NCBI GenBank assembly: GCA_030611115.1
Contig: JAUWQK010000020.1
Location: 1 to 10,337 of the forward strand
Direction: 5' to 3'
Length of the DNA stretch: 10,337 nt
From: Deltaproteobacteria bacterium
GTDB taxonomy: Bacteria > Desulfobacterota > Desulfobacteria > Desulfobacterales > ETH-SRB1
Part shown: positions 1 to 6,953 of the stretch, piece after piece
How positions within the stretch are numbered: position 1 is the stretch's first letter
Layout of the letters: the number at the start of each line of letters is the position of its first letter
Translations under genes and position numbers: made by a program
The notes under the pieces: generated by a model
Told to the model about the DNA's origin: nothing
The model's input: only the letters and a program-made list of their open reading frames with translations
Databases searched by the model: none

Positions 1-166
1 TGAGCATACTTGTAACCGTGGGCATCTTTTCGCCAAGCCTTTTGGCAATATCCTTTACCCTGACAACTCTTTTTTCCTTGCCCAGATTAAAAATAGCCTC
101 CAGATAATCTTCCATGGTTGATGTCAGAGGCTTTTTCGAGATATTATTTGTATCTTTATTTTCCAT
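1..166 (-). CDS. DtxR/MntR-family metal-dependent transcriptional repressor, N-terminal part (runs off the window)
   Basis: Reading the minus strand from an ATG at 166-164 gives 55 residues, open to the window edge, so the 3' part is missing. The visible protein has a short polar leader, then TSTMEDYLEAIFNLGKEK and VKDIAKRLGEKMPTVTSML. This is the signature N-terminal winged-helix DNA-binding region of DtxR/IdeR/MntR/TroR repressors (MEDYLEAI..L, then the recognition helix with PTVTSML). Family members bind Fe(II) or Mn(II) and repress metal uptake or related genes; the metal-binding and dimer domains would lie outside the window. AAAGGTG sits just upstream of the ATG at rather short spacing. 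An alternative start is Met18, which has no visible Shine-Dalgarno. The gene diverges from the hdr-flx cluster across a shared intergenic region, so it could regulate itself, the iron-sulfur-rich operon, both or neither. Family assignment is confident; metal and target are unknown. Confidence 0.85.
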   Translation of the reverse strand, partial: MENKDTNNISKKPLTSTMEDYLEAIFNLGKEKRVVRVKDIAKRLGEKMPTVTSML

Positions 167-269
167 AAACACCTTTTATTATAAAAGTCAAACTATGTTT
201 TGGTCATCTAATTATCACTTGAAAAATTTCAGGTCAAGCTTTTTTATTGTTTCGAGGACAGTTAAATTT

Positions 270-317
270 CAGGGTAAACGCATTTGGAAATTTTATATGG
301 CAAATGCGTTTACCCTG
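270..317. repeat. Perfect 17-bp inverted repeat with 14-nt loop
   Basis: CAGGGTAAACGCATTTG at 270-286 is the exact reverse complement of 301-317, separated by 14 AT-rich bases. All 17 pairs match. No T-run follows on either strand, and a terminator is not expected between divergent genes. It is therefore more likely a dispersed palindromic repeat (REP- or MITE-like) or a large operator or RNA hairpin than an intrinsic terminator. It lies about 180 bp upstream of the hdrC start and about 100 bp upstream of the regulator start. I see no clear target-site duplication around it. Confidence 0.9.
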
Positions 318-339
318 TGAGAATGCGGATTAAATCTTG

Positions 340-345
340 TATAAT
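340..345 (+). promoter_or_regulatory. Candidate -10 element for the hdr-flx operon
   Basis: A perfect TATAAT lies about 150 bases upstream of the hdrC start, just downstream of the palindrome. The DNA 16-18 bases upstream (around 316-323) has no good -35 hexamer, so this is a weak prediction based on one element in AT-rich DNA, where such hexamers occur by chance. If real, the transcript would have a leader of about 145 nt. Confidence 0.2.
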
Positions 346-483
346 TTTTTTATATTTGGTATAAAAAAAATTTTGCTTACTCATAATAATTTACTATCAC
401 ATTTATTGATACCTAAAACCTGCATAAACAATCTTGAAAAATTTAAACTGCGCCTAAGCTTGTGAGAAATACGGGTTAGTTTT

Positions 484-488
484 GGAGG
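484..488 (+). promoter_or_regulatory. Ribosome-binding site of the membrane hdrC
   Basis: A consensus GGAGG is followed by 8 bases and then ATG at 497-499. It fixes the start at 497 and rejects the in-frame upstream TTG at 482, which overlaps this site. Confidence 0.85.
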
Positions 489-496
489 GTAACTGC

Positions 497-2254
497 ATGT
501 TGTTTACTGTTCTTCTTTATATCTCTCTTTTTGCCTTTCTTCTTGGCCTGATCTACAAGGTTTCCACCTGGTTCTCGCGAAAAATAGGCATCGCATCTCA
601 AAATTTTACGACATCTGAAAGAATATCAGCAGCAGCAAAGGGCATACTGGGAGTTATATTCAGCCCAAAAATCCTTATTCTTATCAAGGTTTTCATAATA
701 GATGTTATTCTTCAGAGAAGAATTCTGAAAGAAGACTTCCTCCGGTGGATTATGCATATGCTGATATTTACCGGATTCATGATGCTGCTCCTTATGCATG
801 CCTTTGACTCTTTTATAACCACACCTCTTTTTAAAGAATATTATTCTACTGTAAACCCGTTTTTATTTCTCAGGGATTTTTTCGGTATTATGGTTTTAGC
901 CGGGCTGATGATCGCGGGTTACCGGCGCTTTATTCTGAAAGTACCCCGCCTCAAAACCAGCCCCATGGACTACTATGCCATCATTATTCTGGCTGTTATT
1001 ATGATTTCAGGTATTCTTCTGGAAGGTATAAAAATAACATCATATACTGAATTCCAGAATATGGTGGAAAATTATTCCGGCCTTGATGATGAGGGAGAAA
1101 TACTGGCGCTTGAAAAATTATGGGTTAAGGATTTTGGTCTGGTTTCCCCGAATGTTAAAGGACCTATTGATCCTGCGATTATCCCCCTCTCTAAAGAATT
1201 ACATAATATTAACTGTGCTGAGTGCCATTCCTCACCCAAATGGGCGTTTACCGGTTATCCGGTCTCCAGGATTTTAAGCCCTGTTGCTTTATCGCTGGAC
1301 AGGTCGGGAGTAACAACGCTTTTATGGTATATTCATTTCCTTGCATGCTTTATCGGCCTTGCTTATCTGCCTTTCAGCAAGATGTTCCATTTCATCGCCA
1401 GTCCTGTTAGCCTCCTTGCGAACGCTGTAATGGATAAAGACAAATCGCTTCCTGCAAATATTGCAACCAGACAGGCGATGGAACTTGATGCATGTACACA
1501 CTGTGGAACTTGCAGCCTTACATGTTCGGTCGCAGTGGCCTTTGATAAAATAGGCAATTTAAATATTCTTCCTTCAGAAAAACTGGTATTTCTAAAAACC
1601 TATGCATCGGGCAAGGATTTAAAAGAAAATGAGATTAAAGCCATTCAGGAAGGAATTTATCTATGCACCAATTGTGACCGCTGCACAGTGGTATGTCCTG
1701 TTGGTATAAATCTCAGAGAATTGTGGTTTAACGTAAGGGAAGATCTCATTCAAAAAGGCAACCCAATACCACTTGTGCTTTCACCTTTTTCTTTTTATCG
1801 CGGTTTGAATCAACAAAAGCTGGATTCAAAAAATTATTCAAATCCTGTGAGTCTGACAAAGGATGCTATTACAGACAAATGCGAGTTAATGAAAAATCCT
1901 GATAAAGTAATTTCTTTAACTCCAGTTAATAAAGAATTTAAGGAAAAAGTGGGGCTGGCTTGTGTGGATTCGGCTTCTCAGGCAACTACCTATTCATATT
2001 GCTTTTCCTGCCAGAACTGCAGCACTGTGTGCCCGGTAGTGGGTAATTATGAAAATCCGCAAGAGGCTCTTGGCCTGCTGCCGCATCAAATCATGCGTTC
2101 TGTCGGACTTGGCTTGAAAGATCTGGCTTTTGGTTCAAAAATGCTGTGGGATTGCGTAACCTGTTATCAATGCCAGGAGCATTGCCCTCAGGGCGTGAAA
2201 GTTACCGATGTTTTGTATGAGCTGAAGAACCTTGCAATAAAAGAAACTTTGTAA
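497..2254 (+). CDS. hdrC: Membrane-anchored HdrC-type iron-sulfur protein with NarI-like cytochrome b domain and a c-haem motif
   Basis: The product has 585 residues. Likely membrane helices lie at about 1-22, 83-104, 124-144, 158-179 and 274-294. Histidines 87 and 101 in helix 2, and 280 and 298 in and after helix 5, are candidate b-haem ligands; the 18-residue spacing of the last pair matches that of the NarI ligands. Positive residues after helices 1 and 3 and before helix 2 put the N-terminus outside and the long loop 180-273 in the periplasm. That loop carries CAECH (240-244), a c-type haem motif. The cytoplasmic C-terminal half has four [4Fe-4S] motifs: C333/336/339/343, C390/393/396/400, C502/505/508/512 and C553/556/559/563. 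The last two correspond to a normal soluble HdrC; no CCG domain is present. It leads the hdrB-hdrA-flx cluster and is its only HdrC. Expected role: linking HdrB/HdrA to membrane quinone or periplasmic cytochrome. The fold is confident, the electron path inferred. ETF:menaquinone oxidoreductase and DsrMK are relatives with different architecture. Confidence 0.85.
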   Translation: MLFTVLLYISLFAFLLGLIYKVSTWFSRKIGIASQNFTTSERISAAAKGILGVIFSPKILILIKVFIIDVILQRRILKEDFLRWIMHMLIFTGFMMLLLMHAFDSFITTPLFKEYYSTVNPFLFLRDFFGIMVLAGLMIAGYRRFILKVPRLKTSPMDYYAIIILAVIMISGILLEGIKITSYTEFQNMVENYSGLDDEGEILALEKLWVKDFGLVSPNVKGPIDPAIIPLSKELHNINCAECHSSPKWAFTGYPVSRILSPVALSLDRSGVTTLLWYIHFLACFIGLAYLPFSKMFHFIASPVSLLANAVMDKDKSLPANIATRQAMELDACTHCGTCSLTCSVAVAFDKIGNLNILPSEKLVFLKTYASGKDLKENEIKAIQEGIYLCTNCDRCTVVCPVGINLRELWFNVREDLIQKGNPIPLVLSPFSFYRGLNQQKLDSKNYSNPVSLTKDAITDKCELMKNPDKVISLTPVNKEFKEKVGLACVDSASQATTYSYCFSCQNCSTVCPVVGNYENPQEALGLLPHQIMRSVGLGLKDLAFGSKMLWDCVTCYQCQEHCPQGVKVTDVLYELKNLAIKETL

Positions 2255-2259
2255 CAGTT

Positions 2260-2447
2260 CAGCCTCTAAGGCGCAAAGACACAAAAGGGGGATATGACTG
2301 ATAAATTGGGGAATTGCGAATTTAGGGATTGAGGAATTAAAAGTAAAAACATCCTTCAATTCGGAATTCCTAAATCTCTAAATTCCCAAATTATAAATTT
2401 TAAGAAAATTGTATTATAATCTTGGTGCCTTAGTGTCTTTGTGGCTG
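2260..2447. repeat. Nested imperfect inverted repeats built of heptamers, between hdrC and hdrB
   Basis: The 241-bp gap between hdrC and hdrB holds a compound element. The outer arms 2260-2287 and 2421-2447 are related in inverted orientation and are built from the same short modules (AAGGCRC and AAAGACAC), in permuted order. The inner arms 2301-2338 and 2358-2400 form a second imperfect inverted repeat. The inner right arm reads in strict 7-nt register from 2358: AATTCGG, AATTCCT, AAATCTC, TAAATTC, CCAAATT, ATAAATT. The left arm reads ATTGGGG, AATTGCG, AATTTAG, GGATTGA, GGAATTA from 2305. It resembles a dispersed intergenic repeat rather than a gene. As RNA it could fold into a long hairpin between the two cistrons. 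I see no T-run terminator. Confidence 0.7.
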
Positions 2448-2495
2448 TACCATTATGAAATTTTTAACAATGAGTACCTCAATGGAAATAAAAAG

Positions 2496-3440
2496 ATGAA
2501 ATATGCATTGTTTCTTGGATGTAACATCCCTGCCAGGGTGCGGCAATATGAGACCTCGGCCAGGTCTGTATTTGCTGAGCTTGGCGTTGATATAGAAGAT
2601 ATTAAAGAGTTTAACTGCTGCGGTTATCCCTTAAGAAATTCGGATTTTAAGACATTTGTACTCTTTTCCGCACGGAATCTGGCTCTGGCGGAAAAACTGG
2701 GTTTAAATATGATTACGCTCTGCAAATGTTGCTATGGCAGCCTGAAAATGGCGGAACACCATATGAAGGAAGATTCATTTCTTAAAGATGAAGTCAATGA
2801 AACACTGGCAAAAGAGGGATTAGAGTACAACGGAAACCTTAAAATTAAACATTTTTTGTCAGCGCTTTATTCAGATATAGGAATCAATACATTAAAAGAA
2901 AAGATAACAAGAAAATTCAAGGACCTTAAAATTGCCACCCATTACGGATGCCACGCTTTGCGTCCCAGTGATATTATGCAATTCGATGATCCAATATCAC
3001 CTGTTATTTTCGATAGACTTGTGGAACTGACAGGCGCAAAGAGCATTGACTGGGCATTAAAACTTGAATGTTGCGGAGCGCCTGTGCTGGGAATAAATGA
3101 TGATCTCTCAATGAACCTGACGAAAAGGAAACTGACTGACGGAAAAAAAGCCGGCGCAGACTATCTTTGCACTGCCTGCCCCTGGTGCCACATGCAATTT
3201 GACAGCGTACAGAAGATGATGTTAGAGCAGCAACGCTTGAACAATTATCTTCCGGCAATTCTATTCCCACAGCTCCTTGGGCTGGCTATGGGTATTGATA
3301 AGGAAACGCTGGGAATAAATATGAATCAGATAGACATTAATTTTAATGGCTTAGGAAGAGAAGTTACAAGAAGTGAAAAGTGGTGGTACGCCTTCGGCGG
3401 GCTAATTGATAAGCCAAAGTTTCTAAACCCTGAACCCTAA
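2496..3440 (+). CDS. hdrB: HdrB: heterodisulfide reductase-type subunit with two CCG (non-cubane iron-sulfur) domains
   Basis: The product has 314 residues, about the usual HdrB length, and begins MKYALFLGCNIPARV, the typical family N-terminus. GGAAA at 2484-2488 serves as a weak ribosome-binding site. An upstream in-frame TTG at 2409 is rejected because the extra residues come from the intergenic repeat. Both CCG motifs are complete: C9, C41-C42 and C76/C79, then C152, C192-C193 and C228/C231. In methanogen HdrB such motifs bind two non-cubane [4Fe-4S] clusters where the CoM-CoB disulfide is reduced. Bacteria lack those thiols, and DsrC or another protein disulfide is the usual suggestion. 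The final residues (FLNPEP) and the stop codon lie in a heptameric repeat, so the C-terminal tail may have been altered by it. The protein is cytoplasmic and expected to dock on HdrC and HdrA. Confidence 0.93.
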   Translation: MKYALFLGCNIPARVRQYETSARSVFAELGVDIEDIKEFNCCGYPLRNSDFKTFVLFSARNLALAEKLGLNMITLCKCCYGSLKMAEHHMKEDSFLKDEVNETLAKEGLEYNGNLKIKHFLSALYSDIGINTLKEKITRKFKDLKIATHYGCHALRPSDIMQFDDPISPVIFDRLVELTGAKSIDWALKLECCGAPVLGINDDLSMNLTKRKLTDGKKAGADYLCTACPWCHMQFDSVQKMMLEQQRLNNYLPAILFPQLLGLAMGIDKETLGINMNQIDINFNGLGREVTRSEKWWYAFGGLIDKPKFLNPEP

Positions 3441-3443
3441 ACG
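3423..3443 (+). repeat. Three-unit heptamer array over the hdrB stop codon
   Basis: CTAAACC, CTGAACC and CTAAACG follow in exact 7-nt register. The hdrB stop codon (3438-3440) is in the third unit, and the array ends 14 bases before the hdrA start. Confidence 0.6.
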
Positions 3444-3457
3444 GGAACTTATAATAA

Positions 3458-6400
3458 ATGTCGAAAGAAAAGATCGGTGCTGTAATGGTTGTAGGCGGCG
3501 GAGTTGCTGGAATGCAGGCCGCACTGGATGCTGCAAATTCAGGCTATTATGTCTATCTTGTTGAAAGAACTACCTCCATTGGCGGAATCATGTCCCAGTT
3601 GGACAAAACCTTTCCGACCAATGACTGTTCCATGTGTATTATCTCGCCCAAACTGGTCGAAGTCGGCAGACATATCAATATAGAATTACTCACTCTATCA
3701 GAAGTCAAAGACATATCAGGGAAAGAAGGAAATTTTGAGGTACAGGTAACTCAATACCCGCGTTATGTTGATATGGATAAATGTATCGCATGTGGTCTAT
3801 GTGCACAAAAGTGTCCGAAAAAAGTTGCCAGCAAATATGATGAAAGACTTATAAAGCGCAAGGCAATATATTTAAAATACCCGCAGGCTGTACCCCTTAA
3901 ATACGCGATTGATTCTGAGAAATGTATCTTCTTCAAAAACGGCAGGTGCAAGGCATGCGAAAAATTCTGCCCCACCGGCGCCATCAACTTTGATGACCAA
4001 AAGAAAAATTTGAGTCTCAAGGTGGGCTCAATCATCCTTGCCACCGGCGTCAGGGCTTACGATCCGGCAACTCATGACATTTACGGGTATGGAAAATCTC
4101 CCAATATAGTTACAAGCCTGGAATTTGAACGCATTCTTTCAGCATCTGGCCCTTTTGGCGGGCATCTCGTCAGGCCCTCAGATAAAAAAGAACCAAAAAA
4201 GATCGCATGGCTGCAATGTGTTGGATCAAGAGATACCCATATAGGAGCCAGGGGCTATTGCTCATCAGTCTGCTGTACCTATGCGATAAAAGAGGCCATG
4301 CTTGCCAAAGAACACAGCAAAGAGCCTCTGGATACAGCTATTTTTTATATGGATATACGCACTCACGGAAAAGATTTTGAAAAATATTACAACAGAGGCA
4401 GAGATGAATCAGGCATAAGATTTATAAAATCAAAAATCAGCAATATCTTTCCGGTCGGAGATACAGGCAACCAGATCATACGATACATAGACGAAAACGG
4501 CAGAAGAGTTGATGAAGAATTTGATATGGTTGTCCTCTCGGTAGGACTTGGCATAAGCAAAGAAGTAATAGAACTGGCCGGGAAATCAGGTGTTGAACTT
4601 GATCATTATAATTTTGTATCAACTACAAGCTTTGACCCTGTAAAAACCTCCGTCCCCGGAATAGCTGTATGCGGAGCCTTTGAGGCTCCGATAGACATCC
4701 CAACATCAGTCATCGAGTCAAGCGCGGCAGCGGGCATGGCAGGAATCAGTCTTTCCGAATCCCGCTGGAGCCTGACAAAGAAAGAAGAAATTCCTGAAGA
4801 AATCGATATCCGCGGAGAACCTCCAAGAATAGGAGTTTTTATTTGCAGGTGCGGAACTAACATCGCCGGAGTAGTCGATGTACCGGCTGTAGTCGATTTT
4901 GCGAGTACCCTGCCGTATGTTGTTCATACAGAAGAAAACATGTTCAGTTGCTCGCAGGACACTCAGGATAAGATTACAAAGATAATAAAAGAAAAGCGTC
5001 TGAACCGCGTGGTTGTGTCAGCCTGTACTCCCAAAACGCATGAACCGCTTTTTCAGGAAACTTTAATCAATGCGGGTATTAATAAATACCTGTTTGATAT
5101 GGCCAATATCCGCAATCTTTGTTCATGGGTCCACAGCAAAGAACCTGAAGAGGCAACCCAAAAGGCAAAAGAGCTGACCATGATGGCTGTGGCAAAGGTG
5201 GCCCTGCACGAACCCCTAATTGAACCGGAACTGGAAATTAACCAGTCAGCTCTGGTCATAGGCGGCGGCATATCCGGTATGGCAGCAGCAAAAACTTTAT
5301 CAGGACAAGGGTATCATACATATCTGATTGAAAAAAATGAAGCGTTGGGTGGACAGGCACAGCATATCCATGAAACCTGGCAAGGTGAAGATGTACAGCA
5401 AAATCTAACTGGAATGGTTGAAGAAATCCAGTCGGATGATAAGATTGATGTCTATTTGGAATCAAAAATAACAAAGGTTGACGGTTTTGTCGGGAATTTT
5501 AAAACCAGTATTCAAAAGGACGGTAAGGAAGAAGTCCTTGAGCATGGCGTAACAATAATTGCATCAGGAGCCGAAGAGCTTAAGCCTGATAAGCATTTGT
5601 ATGGCAAGGATCACCGAGTTCTGACGGGTCTTGAATTGGACCAAAAATTTATTAAAAACGACAACTCTATCAAAAATATAAAGTCAGCCCTGTTTATCCA
5701 GTGTGTTGGCTCAAGAATAGAGGAACGTCCTTATTGTTCAAAAACATGCTGTACCCATTCGATAAAAAACGCTCTGCAACTCAAAGAACTCAATCCGGAA
5801 ATGGACATTTTTATTCTTTACAGAGATATGCGCACTTATGGATTGCGCGAAGACCTGTACCGAAAAGCCCGGGAAAAAGGCATCCTCTTCTTCAGATACG
5901 ACGTTAGTAAGGAATTAAGCGTAGATAATGATAATGAAGACTTGCGGATAAGCTTCACTGACTCCACAATTAAACGAAAGATTGAGATAAGGCCGGATCT
6001 TCTGGTTCTTGCATCCGCCATTATACCACCGGAAAAAAACCCGCTTGCACAAATGTACAAAGTGACCCTTAATGATGACGGTTTTTTTATGGAAGCGCAT
6101 GTTAAACTCAGGCCTGTTGATTGTGCAACGGACGGTGTGTTTATTTGCGGATTAGCGCATGCGCCAAAGCCGATTGATGAATCAATAGCGCAGGCGCAGG
6201 CCGCAGCAACAAGGGCTGTAACGCTGCTTGCCAAAAAAACAACAAATATGAGCGGCACGGTTGCGTATATCGATCCTTTAAACTGCAGCAGTTGCGGCGT
6301 ATGCATCGATATCTGTCCCTTTTCAGCACCATCTTTTATTGAGAAAGGCCCGTTTACGGGCAAGGCGGAAATTAACTCTGTTCTCTGCAAGGGATGCGGG

Positions 6401-6499
6401 CTATGCACAGCATCATGCAGATCGGGCGCAATACATCTTAAAGGATTTGACAATAATCAGATATTTTCACAGATTTTTGCATTAGAAAAAGCGGTATAA
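3458..6499 (+). CDS. hdrA: HdrA, tandem fusion of two HdrA flavoprotein modules
   Basis: The product has 1013 residues, well above a single-module HdrA (about 650 in methanogens). The first module (about 1-440) has an FAD dinucleotide motif VVGGGVAGMQAA at 11-22, a TFPTNDCSMC motif at 51-60 and an inserted two-cluster ferredoxin (C109/112/115/119 and C156/164/167/171). It also has a thioredoxin-reductase-domain cluster motif, QCVGSR then YCxxxCC (C254, C268, C272, C273). The second module (from about 455) starts with the HdrA N-terminal domain (FICRCGTNIAG; C463, C465, C498, C523). It then has a second FAD motif VIGGGISGMAAA at 600-611, a second QCVGSR...YCxxxCC motif (C749, C760, C764, C765), and a C-terminal two-cluster ferredoxin (C943/946/949/953 and C977/980/983/987). 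It lacks the ferredoxin insertion. HdrA is the expected electron-bifurcating subunit. Only a weak GGGA lies upstream of the ATG. No in-frame UGA suggests selenocysteine. QmoA/QmoB are alternative relatives, but the domain order fits HdrA. Confidence 0.93.
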   Translation: MSKEKIGAVMVVGGGVAGMQAALDAANSGYYVYLVERTTSIGGIMSQLDKTFPTNDCSMCIISPKLVEVGRHINIELLTLSEVKDISGKEGNFEVQVTQYPRYVDMDKCIACGLCAQKCPKKVASKYDERLIKRKAIYLKYPQAVPLKYAIDSEKCIFFKNGRCKACEKFCPTGAINFDDQKKNLSLKVGSIILATGVRAYDPATHDIYGYGKSPNIVTSLEFERILSASGPFGGHLVRPSDKKEPKKIAWLQCVGSRDTHIGARGYCSSVCCTYAIKEAMLAKEHSKEPLDTAIFYMDIRTHGKDFEKYYNRGRDESGIRFIKSKISNIFPVGDTGNQIIRYIDENGRRVDEEFDMVVLSVGLGISKEVIELAGKSGVELDHYNFVSTTSFDPVKTSVPGIAVCGAFEAPIDIPTSVIESSAAAGMAGISLSESRWSLTKKEEIPEEIDIRGEPPRIGVFICRCGTNIAGVVDVPAVVDFASTLPYVVHTEENMFSCSQDTQDKITKIIKEKRLNRVVVSACTPKTHEPLFQETLINAGINKYLFDMANIRNLCSWVHSKEPEEATQKAKELTMMAVAKVALHEPLIEPELEINQSALVIGGGISGMAAAKTLSGQGYHTYLIEKNEALGGQAQHIHETWQGEDVQQNLTGMVEEIQSDDKIDVYLESKITKVDGFVGNFKTSIQKDGKEEVLEHGVTIIASGAEELKPDKHLYGKDHRVLTGLELDQKFIKNDNSIKNIKSALFIQCVGSRIEERPYCSKTCCTHSIKNALQLKELNPEMDIFILYRDMRTYGLREDLYRKAREKGILFFRYDVSKELSVDNDNEDLRISFTDSTIKRKIEIRPDLLVLASAIIPPEKNPLAQMYKVTLNDDGFFMEAHVKLRPVDCATDGVFICGLAHAPKPIDESIAQAQAAATRAVTLLAKKTTNMSGTVAYIDPLNCSSCGVCIDICPFSAPSFIEKGPFTGKAEINSVLCKGCGLCTASCRSGAIHLKGFDNNQIFSQIFALEKAV

Positions 6500-6510
6500 G
6501 TTGGCAGGTA

Positions 6511-6515
6511 AGGAG
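6511..6515 (+). promoter_or_regulatory. Ribosome-binding site of flxD
   Basis: AGGAG, 9 bases before ATG 6525, decides for this start over the in-frame TTG at 6501, which has no Shine-Dalgarno of its own. Confidence 0.75.
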
Positions 6516-6524
6516 AAAATAATA

Positions 6525-6953
6525 ATGGAAGATTGGGAACCCAGAATAGTCGGTTTCTTGTGCAACTGGTGCAGCTATGGAGCAGCCGACCTTGCGGGTA
6601 TCAGCCGTATGCAGTATCCGCCGAATGTCAGGGTAATAAGGATTCCATGCGCCGGCAGGATGAGCCCGAAGTTTATTCTGGCAGCATTCATGAAAGGTGC
6701 GGACGGGGTCTGGGTATCAGGATGTCATCCAGGAGACTGCCATTATCTGGAAGGTAATTATTATGCCCGCCGGAAGTTCGCTCTTTTTAAAAATCTTATA
6801 GAATATATGGGAATCGAGCCGGGCCGTCTCCATTTCTCATGGATATCCTCTGCTGAATCCACAAAGTTTGCAAGCACAGTTAAAGAAGTCACCTCGGCAG
6901 TAAAGGCACTGGGTCCGAGGAAACATGGGATAAAAAAAAGTGTTTACGGTTAA
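6525..6953 (+). CDS. flxD: FlxD/MvhD-type [2Fe-2S] electron-transfer subunit
   Basis: The product is a small soluble protein of 142 residues, typical of MvhD. Five conserved cysteines appear: C13 and C16 (FLCNWCSYGAADLAG), C42 (IPCAGRMSP), and C67 and C72 (GCHPGDCHY). This is the MvhD signature for a [2Fe-2S] cluster. In methanogens MvhD passes electrons from hydrogenase to HdrA; in bacterial Flx-Hdr clusters FlxD fills that place between the NAD(P)H-reactive FlxABC and HdrA. It starts 25 bases after hdrA, consistent with one transcript and a tight HdrA-FlxD partnership. All the cysteine positions are cysteine codons, with no selenocysteine. The stop codon falls inside a heptameric repeat that continues into the gap downstream. 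Identity is confident; the direct electron donor is inferred. Confidence 0.92.
   Translation: MEDWEPRIVGFLCNWCSYGAADLAGISRMQYPPNVRVIRIPCAGRMSPKFILAAFMKGADGVWVSGCHPGDCHYLEGNYYARRKFALFKNLIEYMGIEPGRLHFSWISSAESTKFASTVKEVTSAVKALGPRKHGIKKSVYG

Larger units (their letters stand above)
167..496. other. Divergent intergenic region between the regulator and hdrC
   Basis: I see no credible gene in these 330 bases. The region is strongly AT-rich and must carry the start signals for both the minus-strand regulator and the plus-strand hdr-flx cluster. It contains a perfect long inverted repeat (270-317), a TATAAT hexamer (340-345), a small AT dyad TTTTATTATAAAA (174-186) just upstream of the regulator start, and a 12-nt exact direct repeat CTTGAAAAATTT at 218-229 and 433-444. 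I could not recognise a textbook DtxR, MntR or Fur operator in it. Confidence 0.6.

Noticed and set aside
270..317. Palindrome as an intrinsic terminator
   Set aside because: No T-run follows on either strand, and the flanking genes are divergent.
114..320. 68-codon plus-strand frame at the left end
   Set aside because: It is antisense to the start of the DtxR-like gene, crosses the palindrome and has no protein signature.
497..2254. ETF:menaquinone oxidoreductase or DsrK/HdrD-type protein
   Set aside because: These carry CCG domains; this protein has none and instead carries four ferredoxin-type motifs, with the CCG domains in separate hdrB.
2409..2495. Upstream extension of hdrB from a TTG
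   Set aside because: The extra residues come from the intergenic repeat, while MKYALFLGC at 2496 is the standard HdrB N-terminus.
5836..6453. Long minus-strand open frame (205 codons) antisense to the end of hdrA
   Set aside because: It is the mirror of a strongly conserved coding region; the translation shows no family motifs and no ribosome-binding site context.
3458..6953. Selenocysteine in HdrA or FlxD, as seen in some relatives
   Set aside because: All the expected cysteine positions are TGC/TGT, and there is no in-frame TGA.
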